A stretch of DNA of 64,000 bases from Zarea fungicola (lineage: Eukaryota; Ascomycota; Sordariomycetes; Hypocreales; Cordycipitaceae): the NCBI GenBank assembly GCA_900169235.1, contig FWCC01000140.1, forward strand, positions 124,001-188,000, given 5' to 3'. The notes under the pieces were generated by a model. That model searched no databases and was not told the origin of the DNA. It saw only the letters and a list, made by a program, of their open reading frames with translations. Made by a program: the position numbers and the translations under genes. How positions within the stretch are numbered: position 1 is the first letter of the stretch; each line of letters opens with the position of its first letter. Of this stretch, positions 58,025 to 64,000 are shown in pieces.

Positions 58025-59113
58025 CTATGGAAATGGTTCACTAGAAGGTATCTCGCCTGCAACACGCTGCACGACTCTCAGGATCTGTTCATGTATATGT
58101 CTTGGTGCCCCAACAAGGCCGTAGTTGTTTTCCAACTTGAGCCCAGCAGTAAAGTCAAACGCTTTCCCGTTGATGTCTGTGAGCTTCCCGCCAGCCTCTT
58201 CAAATATCAACTGCCCGCCCGCATGGTCCCAAACATATGGCCTGAAAGATTTACTTGGCGGCATTCGAACAACCACGTCTCCCTGTCCCAGCGCCAGGGC
58301 TGCATACTTGACCTGCATCGCCCAAAGCTCTGTGCCGGGCCACGGTATCCCCAACTCGCGAGCCACCTCGGCATGCGCAGCCGCCGAAATTGCCGGGTGC
58401 GTCGATGAATCGATGAATCGAATACCCCGGACGGTTTGTATATGATGTAGATGATCGACCACTGTTGCCGGCTCTAGGCTTCCCCGGGACATGGGCCGCA
58501 CGTGGGTGCCGTGTCCCGCGACTGCAGACAGCATGAACCCGAATCCACGGAGATTGACAGAATCTTCCATTATGGGAGGACAAGAGACTGCGAAATTGGG
58601 ACATCCCAAGACGCCTACTTTTTGAACTCCTTGTGCTACCAGCGCCAGACACACGGCATACTGCTTCCCCTGCAAGAATGTTGAGGTCCCGTCAACGGGA
58701 TCCAGAATCCAGAATCTTTGGCCGGCCTGATTCGGAAGCGTCCTTCTGCCGAGATCAATGATATCAAGCATCTCGCCCTTGGAAGCCGGCACGGCTAGCA
58801 GCTCATTCTCTGCGGGGTCGTCCAGCTTCGTGGTGGAGACGACATGCCAAACTCGATCTTGCAACTGCACATCGCCGCGGAGAATCGCGGCAGTTTCTTC
58901 TCCTAGGAAGCCATCTTCGGGGAAATTGTGATGAATGGCGCTTATTAGCAGTGCTTGTGCGGCAAAATCGGCGACTGTGACGAGGGATGCGTCGAGCTTT
59001 TCAGAGACGCCTCTGTCCGCAGCAGCATAGACCTGCCTCGTGGCGAGGCTGGCGCGCTGGACTGCGAGGCATGCAATGTAAAGTTCCTTTGAGAATTGAT
59101 TGTCATCCATCAT
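58025..59113 (-). CDS. met22: 3'(2'),5'-bisphosphate nucleotidase (Met22/Hal2 family)
   Basis: 362 residues, single exon; the second ATG, 3 nt later, is an alternative start. Lithium-sensitive phosphatase motifs are all present: the metal-binding Asp region SLVTVADFAAQAL (~43-55), GEE (71-73), WILDPVDGTSTF with D138 and D141, and WDHAGGQLIFEEAGG near the C-terminus. FLQGKQYAVCLAL and GCPNF fit the Met22/Hal2 subgroup rather than inositol monophosphatase. The enzyme removes the 3'-phosphate of PAP and PAPS in sulfate assimilation and is a target of lithium and sodium. The length matches yeast Hal2 (357). It is slightly divergent, so a paralogue of the main Met22 is possible. Confidence 0.88.
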   Translation of the reverse strand: MMDDNQFSKELYIACLAVQRASLATRQVYAAADRGVSEKLDASLVTVADFAAQALLISAIHHNFPEDGFLGEETAAILRGDVQLQDRVWHVVSTTKLDDPAENELLAVPASKGEMLDIIDLGRRTLPNQAGQRFWILDPVDGTSTFLQGKQYAVCLALVAQGVQKVGVLGCPNFAVSCPPIMEDSVNLRGFGFMLSAVAGHGTHVRPMSRGSLEPATVVDHLHHIQTVRGIRFIDSSTHPAISAAAHAEVARELGIPWPGTELWAMQVKYAALALGQGDVVVRMPPSKSFRPYVWDHAGGQLIFEEAGGKLTDINGKAFDFTAGLKLENNYGLVGAPRHIHEQILRVVQRVAGEIPSSEPFP

Positions 59114-59754
59114 GCAGATGTTTCACTCTTTGCGGCGAAATGAGTCAATAAGGGATTCCTATCAGCAAGGTTTGTTGCTGGCACCGTGCTTGTAAGAGTG
59201 GGATGTATGCAAGATCCCGGCCCCCACGCGGAATTGGGGCTTATTACTTCCCAGCGCCGCTAGAGAAATATTGTGCCAAATGCATTTGGTTGGTAAGGGC
59301 AACATGGTAAAGACGCAGAGAGCCGGTCCTGGTTTTGCATATATGCAGAAGGACACAAAGAATCTACAGAGGCATGAAATCTGGTGCGTAACCTGCTACG
59401 AGTTTGGCTGAGGGGGTTTCCACTGCCATTTTACTTCCTTTGTTCAAGAGAGTGATTATCCGTTCAGTGTCATTAGTTTACACGACGCTATGCTGTTTGT
59501 CATGTCACCATTGATGTATGCATGAGAGATTTTGCAAAAAGAAATGAAGCAATGGTAATTCTTACCTATAAAAAAATCCAAGTTTGGGAGATGCCATGCT
59601 GAGGCTGAAGTTGCACAAATACTGAGAAAGAGGCTGGAGGATGCAAGACCGTTGGTGGACTTCTTGCCCCGTTGCAAGTGCCGGGCAAAATTGTTGTAAA
59701 ATCCAGCAAAATTATTTGCCAATAATTCTGGCACACAGATCGGTATTGCAGCTG
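59114..59754. other. Intergenic, no gene seen
   Basis: 641 bp between two minus-strand genes. One minus-strand ORF (59770-59456) is unremarkable and probably spurious. Confidence 0.45.
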
Positions 59755-60216
59755 CTAAACCGATTGCCACCGCCGTGTGTTGCTCTGGGTATTGTTCCCT
59801 CCCGGCCGTGATTCATACGGCGGGGGTGCTGGTTCGTACCTCGGAGGCGCCGGACAGTTTGCAGGCGGATTCGGCTCGTATGGTGGAAGCCCTGGGTCCA
59901 GTAATAACGGCGTCGTCTCCGTGAAGTGCGAGACTGGCCATGCCTGCCATGACCCGTCCGCGGCTTGATTCATCACCAACCGCCCCTGGTGGCCGCCGTT
60001 GGGCAGCATTTCGGGCTTCTCTCGGAACCACAACACAATATGACAGCCCATCAGGAAGATCACCACGGACAACCAAAACAGCATAAATCCATCCGCTAGA
60101 GCATCGCGGGGCGGGGAGGATGGCCAGTCCGGACCGGGCGGGGGATGGGCGGGCCAGCCTGGTTCACCAACACGGCCACCAGCAGACGGAGCCTCAGTAG
60201 AAGCCGCGAAACGCAT
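59755..60216 (-). CDS. Small single-pass membrane protein with three PY motifs
   Basis: 153 residues from the ATG at 60216; a longer form from 60354 is possible. A Pro/Gly-rich N-terminus (PPPGPDWPSSPPRD) precedes one transmembrane helix, GFMLFWLSVVIFLMGCHIVLWF. The C-terminal tail has LPPYEP, PPRYEP and PPPYES: two PPxY motifs and one LPxY. Such PY motifs bind WW domains of Rsp5/NEDD4 ubiquitin ligases, so the layout is that of a membrane adaptor for ubiquitylation. I know no named orthologue. Function inferred from motifs only. Confidence 0.6.
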   Translation of the reverse strand: MRFAASTEAPSAGGRVGEPGWPAHPPPGPDWPSSPPRDALADGFMLFWLSVVIFLMGCHIVLWFREKPEMLPNGGHQGRLVMNQAADGSWQAWPVSHFTETTPLLLDPGLPPYEPNPPANCPAPPRYEPAPPPYESRPGGNNTQSNTRRWQSV

Positions 60217-63200
60217 CACCACTTTTTTGTTTGATGGGGAAAGATGAGGAGACAAAAGGATGAAGGGGGCGCGGGGCTTTTTGCCTGATATGCATGCAGA
60301 GAGATATGCATGCGCAAATTCTTTAGGCTGACTGGCCCAGTGACTCCGTGGCATGCAGTACGCCACCAATCACGCGAGCAGGACGGCCTTGAGGGCACAA
60401 AAGAAAGTATTATTTAATAGATACGAAGAGATCAAGCCATTATTTTTATAATTATTCCGACCTCGTATTAACGCTGTGGTCGGGTTTCTCTGCTCTAACG
60501 GGCGGTAAATCGCTTCGTCCGAGCTCGAGTCTTCCAGCACCCAACCGATGAATTCATGGACTCTGAGAAAGGAAGAAACCTCTAAAGAGCGACATTGTTT
60601 AATCAGGGGACCTTGATCCAGCTAAAGTACAACGGAGATCGATGGTGCGGCCCGACCCTGCTTCGACTCCCACGCTAGACCCATTGCCACCGACCAAGCC
60701 CTTGCCGACCACATGTTACAAAATTGCCCCGTGCCATACATGAGGCGCCCAATCGATCACCACAAATAGCGCCATCAGAAATGCCGAGTATGCAGTGAAA
60801 CTCTCACGAAAAATCAACACACAGGAAGAGGCCAATACTGTGAAGATATTTCTACTTTGGCGAAAGTAGGCGCATACGAATTTCAAGAGACGCGGCTACT
60901 GAGGCTGAAGCAGTTGCTTCATAGTTGAAATACTTGCTCTCTGCATGCGTTGTGTGCTCCAGAAAGATGGTAAGACATGTCCAGCTTTTCGTCAAGTCAC
61001 CCACCAACGCCACGATATTCTTCGCCCCATTTAATAGGAGGGATCTGTGGTGTGCCTGACAACTTGTAGGACATGGAAAATATGATCTGTAACAAGGGTT
61101 GACGCATGGGAGAACGTGCCGTGTGCTCATCGTACGACCACCACCGGCCAACGAAATACCAACTTGAAGACGTTACAATGTACTACGCTGTGAAACTTGT
61201 GTGATCGGCACACACGTGTCGCAGCTTGGAATGGCTTGGATCGCCGCCGTTTTAATCTCGCAAGCCGCTCTTTAACGGTCGGAAAAACAGGATGATGACT
61301 TGTACACACTAAAGCTCCATAAAAAGGGCAATGTGGCATTTTTTTATCCATAACTTGGCACTTGGCAACTCAAGCAGAATTTAAATTGCGCTGATTCGCC
61401 TGCAAGCCAACCCTGTCGGAGCTGATGAAAACGCATAACAGCTAGCTGATCGGAGACTGTAGGACGGGTGCTTAGTAATTTACTCTATCGTACATGGGCT
61501 AATCTTTTGACCTAAAGTCTGTTTTCAATGATTGTTTTGTGACTTATATACGTCGCATAGCATACGTCCCATGTCAGGTGATAACATGGAAGGCTTGTGG
61601 TGGCACAGCCATGTCCTTTCTGCAGGAAAGGGAAGTATTACAAGGTGCCTCTATTGGATGGAAATGGGGCTAAATTAATACTGAAAGATATAGGTAGATT
61701 ATAAGCTAATATAGTATTAAGTTTTATTAACCTATGTATATTCAATCATTTCTTTGTCCGAGCTCTCCTACTAGGCAACTTACCGCGGCGATACCTCCAA
61801 GGAAATACTACCAGGCCCCTAGTACAGCGCAGCGCAAATAGCAAGGTAAATAAAATTAAAACGATTACGGCAAATAAATTCTAGCCTGCCGTTCTGTTCT
61901 ATCCCCAGAATACGCTGGGGCAGCAGGCGGTCGGCGTACGAAGGGATGCCTCGTCTCCCAGCCACTTGTAACAAAGAGAACGAGATGAACAGAGAGGAAA
62001 GAAAAATGGCTACTCGTATCTCCTCAACCTTCCTGAGCTATATTTCTACACTTCACATGTCATGACAGTCAAACGTGGAAAAATGACATGTAACTAAACA
62101 AGTGGCTACTAATCAGCATGTCGCAAGTGACAGGCATGGCATGATGCTCCAGAGCGCCATTTAAGATGCCACTTTTGCATACTGCATTAACGGCAGCCCC
62201 AATTCTGCGAGCCCAGCGACGCCAGTTTCTGTCCATGAAACTGAATTTCGCATTGTATATGGACAAAATAGTGTCAGCCCAAGCTGTGCGCAGACCCATC
62301 AAGGGGGCAGCCAAGTCCCGCATTGAACGCCAGAATTGGCTGCCTAAAGTTGCCTGTCGCATAAGAACCTCCATGTGCGATTGAACATTGGGAGGAACCA
62401 GAGGTCGAAGCGATTGACCAGTGCTGGCGATGATATAATCAGTGCCAATACTTATTTGCCGTCGAGAGGCGTGCCACAATAGCCACAACAACGGCCGGGA
62501 ATTACCCAAACTAGACTCCCGGCCGCAGCACAAGTCGGACACCGAGTACCCGGAATCTTCAACAAGTCAGTCAGCTGCAGGCTCTACAAAATCGTTTTTG
62601 CGACGAATGTACCGTGCGCGATTGTTGTGATTTGTATGGCCTACCTTTGGTCCCGAGGACTCCATGGCCTTGACTCAACTGCTCAAGTATGTTTCATGAA
62701 GGGTCGGATAGGTGATTATGAGTGTATGCAAAGAATTGAAAGCCATGTATGCCAAAGAAAATGGTAAACCTGAAGCTTCTGGTCATAAACGAGCTGCTAT
62801 GGGGTGGCAAAGTCTCGCTATTTGAGTACCCTTTGAATTGCCTATTGAAGACTTTGTAGCGGCGATATTGTGTATTGAGACACTCCCCGGACTTCAAGAA
62901 ACGATCTAGAATCTACTCAGAAAGCCACAACCAGCTAGTTCTACGTGCAACACGCTGGCGTCATTATTATGCCAATAAATCATAGCGGAATAATGTCGAA
63001 AACGAAAAATCATGCCATCAAGGCGATACGAAAAATACGCATGTCTTTGAGCTTGGAAAATTAGCATTAGATGTGGTGTCCGACTTGAGAAGGCTGAGAC
63101 GGTCTGCCGTGCAACCAGAAATTAGACTTTGATGGGAATGATGATGGCCTGATGGACAGTGTGAAACAATTGAAAGCCACGTTTCCCAAGTTTCAAATAG

Positions 63201-64000
63201 TGCTGTCGTGCCAGACAACGGAGAAAACCAATATGTGCCGCCGCGGCAAACCAATGAGGAACTTGTTTGGCCTGCCTCCGTTATGCAAATGAAGTGCCGC
63301 TCCCGATGCCGGCTTTAAGATTCGATTGCCAACATCGAGCTCCTGTGTTGCGATCAAATTCAGGGCCCGCAGCTTGGGTTTAAAAAGGGTAATATGGATC
63401 TTGAAACATCTCGCATTATTCAGCTGTGTGAGGCATTGCTATAATTGAACTTCCCGCCGCGGAGGCTCCTACCAGCGAGTGCTTATGTTCACGAAATTGC
63501 GGAATTCACTGTAAATTAAAACCAAGCAAAGCTGCTATCCTAGAAATATTCTAGAGTTTTAAGCCATATAAATTGTGAGGCTAGGAAATTTAGGGGACAA
63601 GTCTATGCATATGGTGAGCGGAGTTGGGCGACATGGGCTCTGATGCATGTAGGTTGGCTAAGCAATTCTGTCAAATAATAAATTCTGCGATATGGGTAGC
63701 TTATCATAGAGAATAATCTAAAATACTGATAAATTCTTACCCCTTTGACTGATTATTTACTTTATATAATAGAAGAGCGGCCGCGGCCGCCATGTGGATA
63801 TGATGGCGGTAATGGCAACCTGGATGAACATTGTTTACATACAACACATGACATCAAATGGCAATAAAAGTACAGTTATAATATCTACACAAGTGAGTGT
63901 TTTATGCTGATTCTCCTGCGACAGCAGGTAAAAGTACCCCGCATCCCAAGGATATCAACAATATCCACTGCGGACGATCATCTTGGCAACAAAAGAGGCA
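60217..64000. other. Gene-free right end of the window
   Basis: 3.8 kb without a recognisable gene. The ORF 62542-62069 (minus, 157 codons) has no motif I know. A patch around 61640-61880 is AT rich and resembles a decayed repeat. The 14-base palindrome GCGGCCGCGGCCGC sits at 63777-63790 within AT-rich DNA. Confidence 0.45.

Noticed and set aside
62069..62542. 157-codon minus-strand ORF
   Set aside because: No recognisable family and isolated in a gene-free region; chance ORF is more likely.
1..64000. tRNA, 5S rRNA, CRISPR arrays
   Set aside because: No B-box-like GGTTCGAATCC context, no 5S core, no regularly spaced repeats found by eye; a tRNAscan or Infernal run would settle this.

Overview
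This is nuclear DNA of a filamentous ascomycete (Pezizomycotina, most likely Sordariomycetes; Hypocreales is my guess). The reasons are short GT..AG introns of about 50-150 nt with CTAAC-type branch points, compact intron-poor genes, and families typical of the group: HeLo/HET-S, NB-ARC-TPR NLR, DUF7580-like, PAQR and ABCC proteins. No tRNA, rRNA, CRISPR array or intact transposon was recognised by eye.

Layout. 1-6.2 kb: the 3' part of a HeLo-associated (DUF7580-like) gene running in from the left edge, a multi-pass membrane protein, and a small NTP_transf_6 nucleotidyltransferase. 6.2-27.6 kb: a gene desert of about 21 kb holding one recognisable gene, a Ran1/Pat1-like protein kinase. 27.6-31.7 kb: the spliceosomal kinase Prp4 and, divergent from it, the small ribosome-associated protein TMA7. 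31.98-36.46 kb: a divergent pair formed by an NLR (N-terminal amyloid-like motif, NB-ARC, TPRs) and a HET-S homologue (HeLo domain plus two C-terminal HET-s-type amyloid motifs). 37.5-41 kb: a PAQR/Izh receptor and the TFIIIC subunit Sfc6/Tfc6, tail to tail. 41-46.2 kb: degenerate sequence with an aldo-keto reductase pseudogene and local repeats. 46.2-51 kb: an orphan fungal GHKL-ATPase-like protein with five coding exons, and TRAPPC12. 51-60.2 kb, all minus strand: a cupin fused to membrane helices, an ABCC transporter whose 5' part is broken by in-frame stops, a Met22/Hal2-type phosphatase, and a small PPxY membrane protein. 60.2-64 kb: no supported gene.

The most interesting system is the NLR/HET-S pair. 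The two genes share a 305-bp divergent promoter region. The HET-S homologue has His at residue 33, the residue that marks the killing-competent HET-S allele in Podospora, and its two amyloid motifs start at residues 226 and 262, as in HET-s. The NLR carries a related motif, ARIHVGN, directly before the NB-ARC. This is the arrangement expected of a prion-templated cell-death receptor and effector, but with TPR repeats in place of the WD40 repeats of the classical NWD2 partner. The function is inferred from architecture. The gene structures given for spliced genes are my own manual models from splice signals and frame continuity.
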